Both the position numbers and the translations under genes were made by a program. Shown piece by piece: positions 17,103 to 25,877 of a stretch of DNA of 64,000 bases; position 1 is the first letter of the stretch; every line of letters begins with the position of its first letter. Source of the DNA: Phytohabitans flavus (GTDB taxonomy: Bacteria > Actinomycetota > Actinomycetes > Mycobacteriales > Micromonosporaceae); the NCBI RefSeq assembly GCF_011764545.1, contig NZ_AP022870.1:7818001-7882000 (forward strand), read 5' to 3'. The notes beneath the pieces are model-generated. The model saw nothing but the letters and a program-made list of their open reading frames with translations. It was not told the DNA's origin and made no database searches.

Positions 17103-18305
17103 ATGGTCTTCGACGTGAGCGCGGTCCGCGCGACCTACCCCGCCCTCTCCGACGGATACGCCTACCTCGACGGTGCCGCCGGCACCCAGGTCCCCGAGGC
17201 GGTGATCGAGGCGATCGCCACCGCATACCGCCGGGGGATCGGCAACGTGGGTGGGGCCTTTCCGGCCAGCCACCGCTCGGACGCGATCGTCGCCGAGGCT
17301 CGGGCCGCGGTCGCCGACCTGGTCGGCGGCCGGCCCGAGGGCGTGATCCTCGGGCCGAACATGACCACCCTCACGTACCGGCTGGCGTACGCGCTGGCCA
17401 AGCATTGGCGTGAGGGCGACGAGGTGGTGCTCTCCCGGCTCGACCACGACGCCAACGTGCGCCCGTGGGTGCAGGTGGCGGCCCGGGCCGGTGCGACTGT
17501 GCGCTGGGCCGAGGTGGACGTGGCGACCGGGGAGCTCGGCGTCGAACAGTACGACGCTCTGATCGGCGAACGTACCCGGCTTGTGGCGGTGACCGCGGCG
17601 AGCAACGTGCTCGGCACCCGCCCCGACGTGCCGGCGATCACGGCGAAGGCGCGGGCGGGCGGGGCGGTCAGCTACGTCGACGGGGTGCACGCGACCGCGC
17701 ACGGCCCCACCGACGCGGCCGCGCTCGGCGCCGACTTCTACGCCACCAGCGCGTACAAGTGGTCGGGTCCGCACATCGGCGCGGTGGTCGCCGACCCGGA
17801 GCGGCTCGACGCGCTGGTCCCGGACAAGCTCGCCTCCTCGTCCGAGGACGTGCCGGAGCGGTTCGAGACCGGCACCTCGCCCTTCGCCGACTTCGCCGGC
17901 GTGGCGGCCGCCGTCGACCACCTGGCCGGGCTCGACCCCACCGCCACCGGTACCCGGCGGGAGCGGCTGCTCGCCTCGCTGGCCGCCGCCGAGGCGTACG
18001 AGCTGGAGATCTTCGCCGGGCTGCTGGCCGGGCTGGCGGCCATGCCGCACGTGACCTTGTACGGCAAGGCCGCGCGGCGCACCGCGACGGCGTACTTCAC
18101 CGTCGCGGGGCGCACTCCGGACGAGGTCGCCACCCACCTGGCCGAGCGGCGGGTGAACGTGTGGAACGGGCACAACTACGCGTGGGAGGTCACCGCGGCG
18201 CTCGGCATCCGCGAGGCGGGCAGCGCGGTGCGGGCCGGGCTGGTCCACTACAACGACAGCTCCGACGTCGACCGCCTCCTGGAAGGCGTCGCCGCCCTCG
18301 GCTAG
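17103..18305 (+). CDS. Cysteine desulfurase-like class V aminotransferase
   Basis: 400 residues. A PLP enzyme with the lysine in ATSAYKWSGPH (about residue 219), the cofactor-stacking region SYVDGVHATAHG, and ASNVLGTRPDV. The match is to the Csd-like group of SufS-related proteins, which often lack the mobile active-site cysteine, and none is obvious in the C-terminal loop (WNGHNYAWEV). Substrate is therefore uncertain. ATG 17103 is preferred over an in-frame TTG at 17085. The 3' end overlaps the metE stop by 4 bases, so the two genes converge without an intervening terminator. Confidence 0.82.
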   Translation: MVFDVSAVRATYPALSDGYAYLDGAAGTQVPEAVIEAIATAYRRGIGNVGGAFPASHRSDAIVAEARAAVADLVGGRPEGVILGPNMTTLTYRLAYALAKHWREGDEVVLSRLDHDANVRPWVQVAARAGATVRWAEVDVATGELGVEQYDALIGERTRLVAVTAASNVLGTRPDVPAITAKARAGGAVSYVDGVHATAHGPTDAAALGADFYATSAYKWSGPHIGAVVADPERLDALVPDKLASSSEDVPERFETGTSPFADFAGVAAAVDHLAGLDPTATGTRRERLLASLAAAEAYELEIFAGLLAGLAAMPHVTLYGKAARRTATAYFTVAGRTPDEVATHLAERRVNVWNGHNYAWEVTAALGIREAGSAVRAGLVHYNDSSDVDRLLEGVAALG

Positions 18306-20461
18306 TCGGCGCGGCGCTCGCGGGCCGCGGTCACCAGGTTGGTCAGCGCGGCCTCCACCTGCGGGTACGTCCGCGTCTTGAGACCGCAGTCCGGGTTGAC
18401 CCACACCCGTTCCGCCGGGACGACTTTGAGCACGGCGTCGAGCAGGTCACCGACCTCCTCGGCGCCGGGCACCCGGGGCGAGTGGATGTCGTACACGCCT
18501 GGGCCGAGGCCTCGGCCGAAGCCGTCCAGCTGGCCGAGGATGCGACCGCCGGAGCGGGCCGACTCGATCGTGGTTACGTCGGCGTCCAGCCCGTCGATCG
18601 CCTCTACCACCTCGCTGGCGTTCGAGTAGCACAGGTGGGTGTGGATCTGCGTGTGGTCGCCGGCACTGGAGGTGGCGTGCCGGTATGCCGCGACCGCCCA
18701 CTGTAGATATTCGTCCTGCCGCTCGCGGCGCAGCGGGAGCAGTTCACGCAGCGCCGGCTCGTCCACCTGGATGATCGATGTACCGGCGACCGCCAGATCG
18801 CGCACCTCCTCGCGGACCGCCTCGGCGACCTGGCCCACCACGTCGCGCAGTGGGATGTCCCGCCGCACGAACGACCAGGCCACGATCGTCACTGGTCCGG
18901 TGAGCATGCCCTTGACCGGCCGCTCGGTGAGCGACTGGGCGTACCGCGTCCAGCGCACGGTGATCGGGGCGGTACGGCGTACGTCACCGTGGATGATCGG
19001 CGGGCGGGTGCAGCGCGAGCCGTACGACTGCACCCAGCCGAAGCGGGTGGTGGCGAAGCCGTCGAGGTGTTCGGCGAAGTACTGCACCATGTCGTTGCGC
19101 TCGGGCTCGCCGTGCACGAGCACGTCGATGCCGAGCCGCTCCTGGAGCCGGATCACCCGTTCGATCTCCGCCTCGATCAGCCGCTCGTACCCTGGCACGT
19201 CCAGCGTCCCGGCGGCCAGCGCGGCGCGGGCGGCGCGCAGCTCGCCGGTCTGCGGGAACGAGCCGATCGTGGTCACCGGCAGCTCCGGCAGTCCAAGGTG
19301 GACGGCCTGGGAGGCGGCCCGCTCCGGGTACGGCGCCCGGCTGTCCAGAGTGGACCGAGCATCGGACGCGGCGGTACGGGCAGTGGGCGCGACCCCACGC
19401 TCGCCGCGCGCCAGGCGGTCGGCGAGCGCCACCACCTCGGCCACCTTCTGGTCGGCGAAGGCGAGCCGCTCGCGAAGCGCCGGGTCGAGGTCGGTCTCGG
19501 CGTCCAGGTCGTATGGCACGTGCAGCAGCGAGCAAGAGGTGCTCACCACCACATCGGGGTACCGCGACAGCTCGTGGAGCGCGGCGTCGAGGTCGGTACG
19601 CCACACGTCCCGTCCGGAGACGACGCCGGCCACCAGCGTCTTGCCGCCCAGCGCGGCCGGATCGACCGGGCCGCCGCGGACGAGGTCGAGCCCGATCGCC
19701 TCGATGCCGGTGGCGGCGAGGGCGGGCAGCGCGTCGCCCAGCTCCCCGTAGTACGACGCGACAAGCAGCTTCGGCCGGTCGGTGAGCGCGCCGAGCCGGT
19801 CGTACGCGCGCCGCGCCTCGGCCACGCCCTCGCCGGTGACCAGCGCTGGTTCGTCGAGCTGCACCCACTCCACGCCCTCGGCGCGGAGCGCGGCCAGCAG
19901 GTCGGCGTACGCATCGAGCGCGTCGTCCAGCCGGTCCAGCGGAGAGAAGCCCGCCGGGCTGCCCGGAGCGGGCTCGGACAGGAGCAGGAAGGTCACCGGA
20001 CCCACCACCACAGGGCGGGTGTCGAAGCCGAGCGCCTGCGCCTCGCGTACCTCCCGGATGGGCTTGTCGCCGGCCAGCCGCAGCGGCGTATCGACGCCGA
20101 TCTCCGGTACCAGGTAGTGGTAGTTGGTGTCGAACCACTTGGTCATCCGTAGTGGCGGGAGGCCGTCGGCGCCGCGCGCCATCGCCACGTACGGGTCCGC
20201 GGCCGCCCGGTAGCGGTCCGGCACCGCGTCCAGCAGCACAGCTGTGTCCAGCACGTGGTCGTACTCGGAGAAGGTGTTGGCCGGAAGCTCGCCCAGCCGG
20301 AGCGCGGCGAGCCGGCGCCAGGTGTCGGCGCGCAGGTCGGCCCCCACCCGGTCGAAGTCGTCGCGGCTCAGCCGCCCGTCCCAGTACGCCTCCAGCGCCC
20401 GCTTCAGCTCGCGGCGCGGTCCGATCCGTGGGTACCCGAGGATTGTCGAATGCGTCAGCAC
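18302..20461 (-). CDS. metE: Cobalamin-independent methionine synthase
   Basis: 719 residues; transfers a methyl group from methyltetrahydrofolate-triglutamate to homocysteine. The N-terminal half opens LGYPRIGPRRELKRALEAYW. The catalytic half has LPVTTIGSFPQT, GEPERNDMVQYF and the zinc ligands: His and Cys in HTHLCYSN, the glutamate after TT in VTTIES, and Cys in VNPDCGLKTR. It is somewhat shorter than typical homologues (about 750-770), with a compact linker between the halves (about 350-385). It is divergent from a LysR-type regulator, the same arrangement as metE/metR in enterics, and a T-N11-A motif lies in the 79-bp intergenic region. No B12 riboswitch fits in that space. Confidence 0.95.
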   Translation of the reverse strand: MLTHSTILGYPRIGPRRELKRALEAYWDGRLSRDDFDRVGADLRADTWRRLAALRLGELPANTFSEYDHVLDTAVLLDAVPDRYRAAADPYVAMARGADGLPPLRMTKWFDTNYHYLVPEIGVDTPLRLAGDKPIREVREAQALGFDTRPVVVGPVTFLLLSEPAPGSPAGFSPLDRLDDALDAYADLLAALRAEGVEWVQLDEPALVTGEGVAEARRAYDRLGALTDRPKLLVASYYGELGDALPALAATGIEAIGLDLVRGGPVDPAALGGKTLVAGVVSGRDVWRTDLDAALHELSRYPDVVVSTSCSLLHVPYDLDAETDLDPALRERLAFADQKVAEVVALADRLARGERGVAPTARTAASDARSTLDSRAPYPERAASQAVHLGLPELPVTTIGSFPQTGELRAARAALAAGTLDVPGYERLIEAEIERVIRLQERLGIDVLVHGEPERNDMVQYFAEHLDGFATTRFGWVQSYGSRCTRPPIIHGDVRRTAPITVRWTRYAQSLTERPVKGMLTGPVTIVAWSFVRRDIPLRDVVGQVAEAVREEVRDLAVAGTSIIQVDEPALRELLPLRRERQDEYLQWAVAAYRHATSSAGDHTQIHTHLCYSNASEVVEAIDGLDADVTTIESARSGGRILGQLDGFGRGLGPGVYDIHSPRVPGAEEVGDLLDAVLKVVPAERVWVNPDCGLKTRTYPQVEAALTNLVTAARERRAD

Positions 20462-20502
20462 GCAGGGGATCCTGCCCGCGGCGCGGGTCCTTCGGGCCGT
20501 TT

Positions 20503-20517
20503 ATAGCCATTGCTTAT
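20503..20517. promoter_or_regulatory. LysR-type T-N11-A operator between metE and its regulator
   Basis: ATAGCCATTGCTTAT is an interrupted dyad containing a T-N11-A core (T at 20504, A at 20516), the classical LysR recognition pattern, and lies midway between the divergent starts. Confidence 0.55.
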
Positions 20518-20540
20518 GGACCCACTGGGCATACTGGGGT

Positions 20541-21422
20541 GTGGATTCGGGTCCGCCGCAGCGTGAGGTCGCCTGCTTCGTGCGGGTGGCCGAGCACCTG
20601 AGCTTCTCCCGCGCGGCGGCTGCGCTGGGCATGACCCAGCCGGCGGTCAGCCAGGCGGTCGCCCGGCTCGAACGCACGCTGGGCCTGCGCCTATTCGACC
20701 GGACCAGCCGCGAGGTGGCGCTATCCGACGCGGGCAAGGTGCTCCTGCCGTTCGCGGAGGCGATGCTGGAACACGCTGCCGCGTTCGCCACCGAGGCGGC
20801 CCGGCTCGCCGAGCCGCTCGGGCGTCCCATCAGGCTGGCTTATTGCCCGCTCGTCGGCGCGCTCGCCGCCCGGGTGGTGCGGCGGCTGGCGGACCGGTCG
20901 CCGGCGATAGACGTGGAGCTGCGGCGGGCGGGCTGGGGCGCCGCGACCGTCGACCTCGCGCAGGGCGGTGCCGCGGCGGCGTTCATGACCACGCCTTTCC
21001 CCACCGGGGCGGCGATGACCGCACGTTTCCACGTACCGGTGACGCACGTGGCCGTGCCGGCGCGGAGCCGGCTGGCGACGGCGACCCGACTCGGGCTGGA
21101 GCAGTTGCCGGCGGTGCTGCTGCCGCGCCAGCGGCCGCCGGGCAGCGTGTGGCACGCGCTGGCGCCCCGCCTGCGCTCGCCCGCCGTCGTGGCCGATCTT
21201 GACGACCTGCCGGCGGCGCTCGACCTTGTCGCCGCCGGACGCGGCCTGCTGGCCGCGCCGCACCTGCTCGTCGAGACGGTACGCCGGCCGGACGTGCACT
21301 TCATCCCGATCGAGTCCGGTGACCTGCGGATGACGTACGGGCTGGTGTGGGCGCCGGAACGCGCGTCGGCGGAGCTTATGGCCCTCGTCCAGGCGGCCCG
21401 CCAGATCCTGCGCGTGCCGTGA
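20541..21422 (+). CDS. LysR family transcriptional regulator, MetR-like by position
   Basis: 293 residues. The N-terminal winged helix FVRVAEHLSFSRAAAALGMT, then QPAVSQAVARLERTLGLRLF and DRTSREVALSDAGK, is a standard LysR DNA-binding domain. The rest is a periplasmic-binding-like effector domain. The divergent placement against metE suggests homocysteine- or methionine-linked control of metE; this is inferred from context, as the effector domain is not diagnostic. GTG 20541 gives the normal spacing to the HTH. Confidence 0.85.
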   Translation: MDSGPPQREVACFVRVAEHLSFSRAAAALGMTQPAVSQAVARLERTLGLRLFDRTSREVALSDAGKVLLPFAEAMLEHAAAFATEAARLAEPLGRPIRLAYCPLVGALAARVVRRLADRSPAIDVELRRAGWGAATVDLAQGGAAAAFMTTPFPTGAAMTARFHVPVTHVAVPARSRLATATRLGLEQLPAVLLPRQRPPGSVWHALAPRLRSPAVVADLDDLPAALDLVAAGRGLLAAPHLLVETVRRPDVHFIPIESGDLRMTYGLVWAPERASAELMALVQAARQILRVP

Positions 21423-21465
21423 CGCTTTGGGCATTTGCCCGACTTTTCCTGCGACACTGACACCT

Positions 21466-22020
21466 ATGGATCTGCAACAGCTGCAATCGGTGCAGGAGTT
21501 CGTGGTCCGGCAGAGCGTACGCATGTCGGAGAACCGGTACGAGGTGCACGCGGTCGGGCCGGACGGGTCCGAGGGTGGCGTGGTCGCGTTCACCGAGCAG
21601 AAGCGCGCGGACTACAAGCGCGGCGCGGTGCTCTACACCGACGAGAGCGGGCAGCAGCCGGTGCTGAGCTTCCAGGCGAGCGGCTCGGTGTACGCGGTGA
21701 CCGACGCGGGCGGCGCGGTGCTGGGTGAGTTCCGCAAGGCGTCCGGCCGGACCGCGTGGGTGGTGGAGCAGCCCGGGCTGCCGCCGGTCACCGGCAAGGA
21801 GACCAGCCCGACCGTGTCCACGCTGCGCAAGTTCAGCGGCGACCTCTTCTGGCTGCCGTACCGGTTCGAGTTCGCCGGTGGGCGCGGTGTCGAGGCGTTC
21901 ACGGTCGCGAAGAGCTGGAGCGTGCGGGACAAGTTCACGATCACGGTGTCCGACTCGCAGTGGGACCGCCGGCTGGTCATCGCCGTGGCGGTAGCGGTGG
22001 ACGCGATCGCCAACCGGTGA
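21466..22020 (+). CDS. LURP-one-related / tubby-like fold protein
   Basis: 184 residues. After a short N-terminal helix it shows repeated beta strands (RYEVHAVGPDGSEGGVVAF, VLYTDESGQQPVLSFQASGS, VYAVTDAGGAVLGEFRK) typical of the LURP/scramblase-like beta-barrel, ending with a hydrophobic C-terminal helix (RRLVIAVAVAVDAIAN) that normally threads the barrel. No enzymatic residues are recognised. Role unknown; membrane or lipid association is a guess from the fold. Confidence 0.6.
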   Translation: MDLQQLQSVQEFVVRQSVRMSENRYEVHAVGPDGSEGGVVAFTEQKRADYKRGAVLYTDESGQQPVLSFQASGSVYAVTDAGGAVLGEFRKASGRTAWVVEQPGLPPVTGKETSPTVSTLRKFSGDLFWLPYRFEFAGGRGVEAFTVAKSWSVRDKFTITVSDSQWDRRLVIAVAVAVDAIANR

Positions 22021-22035
22021 TCCTCTGAACGCGTT

Positions 22036-22052
22036 AGTTGGCACGTCCAACT
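22036..22052. promoter_or_regulatory. Palindrome beside a TTGACA box upstream of the xyloglucanase
   Basis: AGTTGG and CCAACT form a perfect 6-bp dyad around CACGT, ending one base before a TTGACA element at 22054-22059. It is placed as an operator would be, 150 bases upstream of the GH74 start. The cognate regulator is unknown. Confidence 0.45.
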
Positions 22053-22208
22053 ATTGACAGTCATCTGTCGCCTGTGTGAATCTCTGCCACGGAGCCGGCG
22101 GAAGCCTGGGCAGCTTCCTTGACGACGTTCGCGCGCGTCCCTTGTGGACGCATCGCGCGGCGTCGCTTTGCCTCAGGTAAACGCTTGCTTCCTGCTAGGA
22201 GCACACAC

Positions 22209-24935
22209 ATGCGAAGAAGCATTGCCGGCGCCCTCACCTCGGTCCTCGCCGCCGGCGTGGTGGCGGTCGTGACCCAGGTGGCCGTGAGCACCTCGACGCC
22301 CGCGTCGGCCGCCGCCTCCGACCCGTACAACTGGAAGAACGTGCGGATCGACGGCGGCGGGTTCGTGCCGGGCATCATCTTCAACCCGACCGAGCGCAAC
22401 CTCATCTACTCCCGGACCGACATCGGCGGCGCGTACCGCTGGGACCAGACCAACCAGTCGTGGATCCCCCTGCTCGACTGGGTGGGCTGGGATCGGTGGG
22501 GATACAACGGCGTGGTCAGCCTCGCCACCGACCCGGTGCAGACAAACCGCGTGTACGTGGCGGCGGGTATGTACACGAACGACTGGGACCCCAACAACGG
22601 CGCGATCCTGCGCTCCTCCGACAAGGGCAACACGTGGCAGACCACCGCGCTGCCCTTCAAGCTCGGCGGCAACATGCCCGGCCGGGGCATGGGCGAGCGG
22701 CTGGCCGTCGACCCCAACCGCAACAGCGTCCTGTACCTCGGCGCGCCCAGCGGCAACGGCCTGTGGCGCAGCACCGACTTCGGCGCGACCTGGTCGAAGG
22801 TCACCAACTTCCCGAACGCCGGCAACTACGTGCAGTCGCCGGGTGACGCGTACCTCGGCGACAACCAGGGCATCGTCTGGGTGACGTTCGACAAGCGGTC
22901 GGGTACGTCCGGCAACGCCACGCAGACCATCTACGTGGGCGTCGCGGACAAGCAGAACACCGTGTACCGCACGACCAACGGCGGCACGACCTGGGAGCGG
23001 ATCGCCGGACAGCCGACCGGGTACATCGCACACAAGGGCGTCCTGGACACCACGGGCGGCTTCCTCTACCTCGCGACGAGCGACACCGGCGGCCCGTACG
23101 ACGGCGGCAAGGGCGACGTGTGGAAGTACAACACCGCCACCGGCGCCTGGACCCAGATCAGCCCGATCCCGTCGAGCAGTGCCGACGACTACTTCGGGTA
23201 CAGCGGTCTCACGATCGACCGCACCAACCCGAACACCATCATGGTCGCCACCCAGATCTCCTGGTGGCCGGATGCGATCTTCTTCCGCAGTACCGACGGC
23301 GGCGCGACCTGGACCCGGATCTGGGACTGGACCTCGTACCCCAACCGGTCCAAGCGGTACACGATGGACATTACGTCTGTCCCGTGGCTCTCCCTCGGCG
23401 CAAACCCCCAGCCGCCCGAGGAGACGCCCAAGCTCGGCTGGATGAACGAGTCCGTCGAGATCGACCCGTTCGACGGCAACCGCTTCATGTACGGCACCGG
23501 CGCCACGATCTACGGCGCCACCAACCTCAAGAACTGGGACACCGGCGGTACCGTCACGATCCGGCCCATGGTGCGCGGGCTGGAGGAGACGGCGGTACTG
23601 GACCTGGTCAGCCCGCCGTCGGGGGCCAGCCTGATCAGCGGGCTCGGTGACATCGGCGGCTTCCGGCACACCAACCTGGACGCCGTACCGCCGATGATGT
23701 TCCAGCAGCCGTACTTCACCAGCACGACGAGCCTCGACTACGCCGAGACGAACCCGAGCGTCATGGTGCGGTCCGGCAACTTCACCGACTCCGACCGCCC
23801 GAACGACAGCCACGTCGCGTTCTCCACGGACGGCGGGGCCAACTGGTTCCAGGGCACCGAGCCGGGCGGGATCAACTCCGGCGGTACGGTGGCGGCGGCG
23901 GCCAACGGCAGCCGGTTCGTGTGGGCGCCGGGTGACGCCGGCATCCAGGTGCACTACTCGGTTGGGTATGGCAACAGTTGGTCCGCCGCGCAGGGCATCC
24001 CGGCGAACGCGGTGGTCGAGGCCGACCGGGTCAACCCGAGCAAGTTCTACGGCGTCAGCAACGGCACCTTCTACGTCAGCACGAACGGCGGTCAGTCGTT
24101 CACGGCGGCGGCCACCGGGCTGCCCACGACCGGCGTGAAGTTCAAGGCGGTGCCGGGGCGCGAGGGCGACATCTGGCTGGCCGGGAGCACCGGTCTCTTC
24201 CGGTCGACCAACTCGGGGGCCAGCTTCACGAAGATCGCCAACGTCACCGAGGCGGTCAACGTCGCGTTCGGGCGGGCCGCGCCGGGGCAGTCGTACCAGG
24301 CGCTCTTCCTGGTCGGCACCGTGGACGGGGTCAAGGGCGTCTATCGGTCGGACAACACGGCCGGCACCTGGGTGCGGATCAACGACAACGCCCACCAGTA
24401 CGGCAACATGGGCGAGGCGCTCGCCGGCGACCCGCGCATCTACGGGCGGGTGTACCTGGGCACCAACGGCCGGGGCATCCTCTACGCCGACCGCACCGGC
24501 GGCACCCCGACTACGCCACCAACCACTCCTCCGACGACACCTCCTACAACCCCGCCCACCACGCCACCGACAACTCCGCCGACGACACCCCCTACTTCTG
24601 GGCCGCCGGTCGGGAGCGGCTGTGCCGTGACGTACACGATCACCGGCCAGTGGGGTGGTGGCTTCCAGGGTGACGTTCGGATCCAGAACACCGGCAGCCA
24701 GGCGGTCAACGGCTGGACGTTGGTGTGGTCGTTCGCGAACGGCCAGCAGGTCTCGCAGATCTGGGGCGCCACACGGACCCAGAGCGGCGCCACGGTGACC
24801 GCGCGAAACGAGGCGTGGAACGGCGCCATCGCGCCCAACGCGGCCGTGACGTTCGGCTTCATCGCCAGCTGGACGGGGACCAACGCCCGGCCGACGGCCT
24901 TCACATTGAACGGCTCACCCTGCTCGGTGAGCTGA
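22209..24935 (+). CDS. Secreted xyloglucanase, GH74 with C-terminal CBM2
   Basis: 908 residues; endo-hydrolysis of plant xyloglucan outside the cell. A Sec signal peptide (MRRSIAGALTSVLAAGVVAV, cleavage after ASA near 35) leads into a GH74 catalytic domain of two seven-bladed propellers: the opening NVRIDGGGFVPGIIFN, the catalytic-type TDIGGAYRWD, and recurrent blade motifs such as STDGGATW, TTNGGTTW and STDFGATW. A PTTPPTTP linker (about 24500-24605) joins a CBM2 cellulose-binding module that starts at GCAVTYTITGQW and ends at the second cysteine (GSPCSVS). ATG 22209 follows TAGGAG. It is monocistronic with a hairpin after it. This points to a plant-polymer-degrading lifestyle. Confidence 0.95.
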   Translation: MRRSIAGALTSVLAAGVVAVVTQVAVSTSTPASAAASDPYNWKNVRIDGGGFVPGIIFNPTERNLIYSRTDIGGAYRWDQTNQSWIPLLDWVGWDRWGYNGVVSLATDPVQTNRVYVAAGMYTNDWDPNNGAILRSSDKGNTWQTTALPFKLGGNMPGRGMGERLAVDPNRNSVLYLGAPSGNGLWRSTDFGATWSKVTNFPNAGNYVQSPGDAYLGDNQGIVWVTFDKRSGTSGNATQTIYVGVADKQNTVYRTTNGGTTWERIAGQPTGYIAHKGVLDTTGGFLYLATSDTGGPYDGGKGDVWKYNTATGAWTQISPIPSSSADDYFGYSGLTIDRTNPNTIMVATQISWWPDAIFFRSTDGGATWTRIWDWTSYPNRSKRYTMDITSVPWLSLGANPQPPEETPKLGWMNESVEIDPFDGNRFMYGTGATIYGATNLKNWDTGGTVTIRPMVRGLEETAVLDLVSPPSGASLISGLGDIGGFRHTNLDAVPPMMFQQPYFTSTTSLDYAETNPSVMVRSGNFTDSDRPNDSHVAFSTDGGANWFQGTEPGGINSGGTVAAAANGSRFVWAPGDAGIQVHYSVGYGNSWSAAQGIPANAVVEADRVNPSKFYGVSNGTFYVSTNGGQSFTAAATGLPTTGVKFKAVPGREGDIWLAGSTGLFRSTNSGASFTKIANVTEAVNVAFGRAAPGQSYQALFLVGTVDGVKGVYRSDNTAGTWVRINDNAHQYGNMGEALAGDPRIYGRVYLGTNGRGILYADRTGGTPTTPPTTPPTTPPTTPPTTPPTTPPTTPPTSGPPVGSGCAVTYTITGQWGGGFQGDVRIQNTGSQAVNGWTLVWSFANGQQVSQIWGATRTQSGATVTARNEAWNGAIAPNAAVTFGFIASWTGTNARPTAFTLNGSPCSVS

Positions 24936-24951
24936 GCGTTTTCTGTCCGAC

Positions 24952-24979
24952 CCCGGGGCTGGCGCTGGCCGGCCCCGGG
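24952..24979 (+). terminator. Hairpin terminator after the xyloglucanase
   Basis: CCCGGGGC and GCCCCGGG form a perfect 8-bp GC stem around a 12-base loop, 17 bases after the stop. Confidence 0.6.
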
Positions 24980-25051
24980 TTAGACCAAAGTTGACTGTTT
25001 CGCGACCTGGGATTGACGCGCGTGCGCCCGGCTACTGGGCAGGCTGAGCGC

Positions 25052-25840
25052 ATGAGCGGGAGCCGGGAGGCTACGGACCTTGGCCACGACGGTGGCCGAG
25101 CGCCGAGCGGCGGAGCGGGGGTAGGCACGGTGGATGCTGTGTACCGGCGGAACGAGACGGTGGTCTCGGAGCCGGCTTGGGCGATGGGCTTGATGTGGCT
25201 GGGCCTGCCGCTCGCCGGCGCCGGACTCGGGTGGCTGTTGCAGGCCCTCGCCGGTTGGCTTGCCGAGCTGCCGTGGGTGCCGTTCAAGGGGCCGGTCGAG
25301 CTGATCGCCTCGGTGGCCGACAACGAGCCGGTGGCCACGATCGTCAGCCTCGCGATCGGCGGGGTGGCGGGTCTTGTGCTGGCGTTCATCGGTGCGATGG
25401 AGGCGCTCGTCGTACGGATCACCGACGGGGACGTCACCCTCCGCCGGGGTGACAGCACGAGCATGGTCAACCGCAGCGCGGTACAGACGGTCTTCATCGA
25501 CGGCAAGCAGCTCGTGCTGCTCGGGCGGGAGGCCGAGGAGCTGGCCCGGGAGGGCTTCGAGCTCGGCGCCGACCGGCTGCGGGACGGCTTCCTCGCGCAC
25601 GGGTACCCGTGGGCGGCGGCCGGTGACCCGTACCGTGACAAGTTCCGCCGGTGGGTGCCGGAGGATCCGGAGCTGCCGGGCAGCGCGGACGCGCTGCTGA
25701 AGGCGCGCGGCAAGGCGCTGGAGAAGGGGAACAAGACCGACATCACAGAGCTTCGGGCCGAACTCGCCAAACTTGGCGTCGTCGTGCGCGAGGAGGAGAA
25801 GCGGCAGTACTGGCGGCGTACCCACCCGACCAGTGATTGA
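25052..25840 (+). CDS. YqeB-type membrane protein
   Basis: 262 residues. Two hydrophobic segments (LMWLGLPLAGAGLGWLLQAL and VSLAIGGVAGLVLAFIGAM) flank SVADNEPVATI, which matches the YqeB family. A cytoplasmic PH-like beta region (VRITDGDVTLRRGD, then VFIDGKQLVLLGREAEELAR) and a C-terminal charged helix follow. Function unknown; the family is actinobacterial. A GTG near 25130 is an alternative start that would remove a disordered Gly-rich N-terminus. The next gene begins 37 bases downstream on the same strand. Confidence 0.7.
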   Translation: MSGSREATDLGHDGGRAPSGGAGVGTVDAVYRRNETVVSEPAWAMGLMWLGLPLAGAGLGWLLQALAGWLAELPWVPFKGPVELIASVADNEPVATIVSLAIGGVAGLVLAFIGAMEALVVRITDGDVTLRRGDSTSMVNRSAVQTVFIDGKQLVLLGREAEELAREGFELGADRLRDGFLAHGYPWAAAGDPYRDKFRRWVPEDPELPGSADALLKARGKALEKGNKTDITELRAELAKLGVVVREEEKRQYWRRTHPTSD

Positions 25841-25877
25841 GCAGGGGGTATCCGCTTTGGGGTGGCTGGGCTAGCCT

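Noticed and set aside
20462..20540. Cobalamin or SAM riboswitch upstream of metE
   Set aside because: Only 79 bases separate the divergent starts; neither the length nor a B12 box is present.
22173..24395. Minus-strand open frame of 740 codons
   Set aside because: Antisense to the xyloglucanase; no motif and biased composition.
24500..24605. Short repeats that might suggest a CRISPR array or VNTR
   Set aside because: It is the Thr/Pro linker of the xyloglucanase. No CRISPR-like spaced repeats were seen anywhere in the window.
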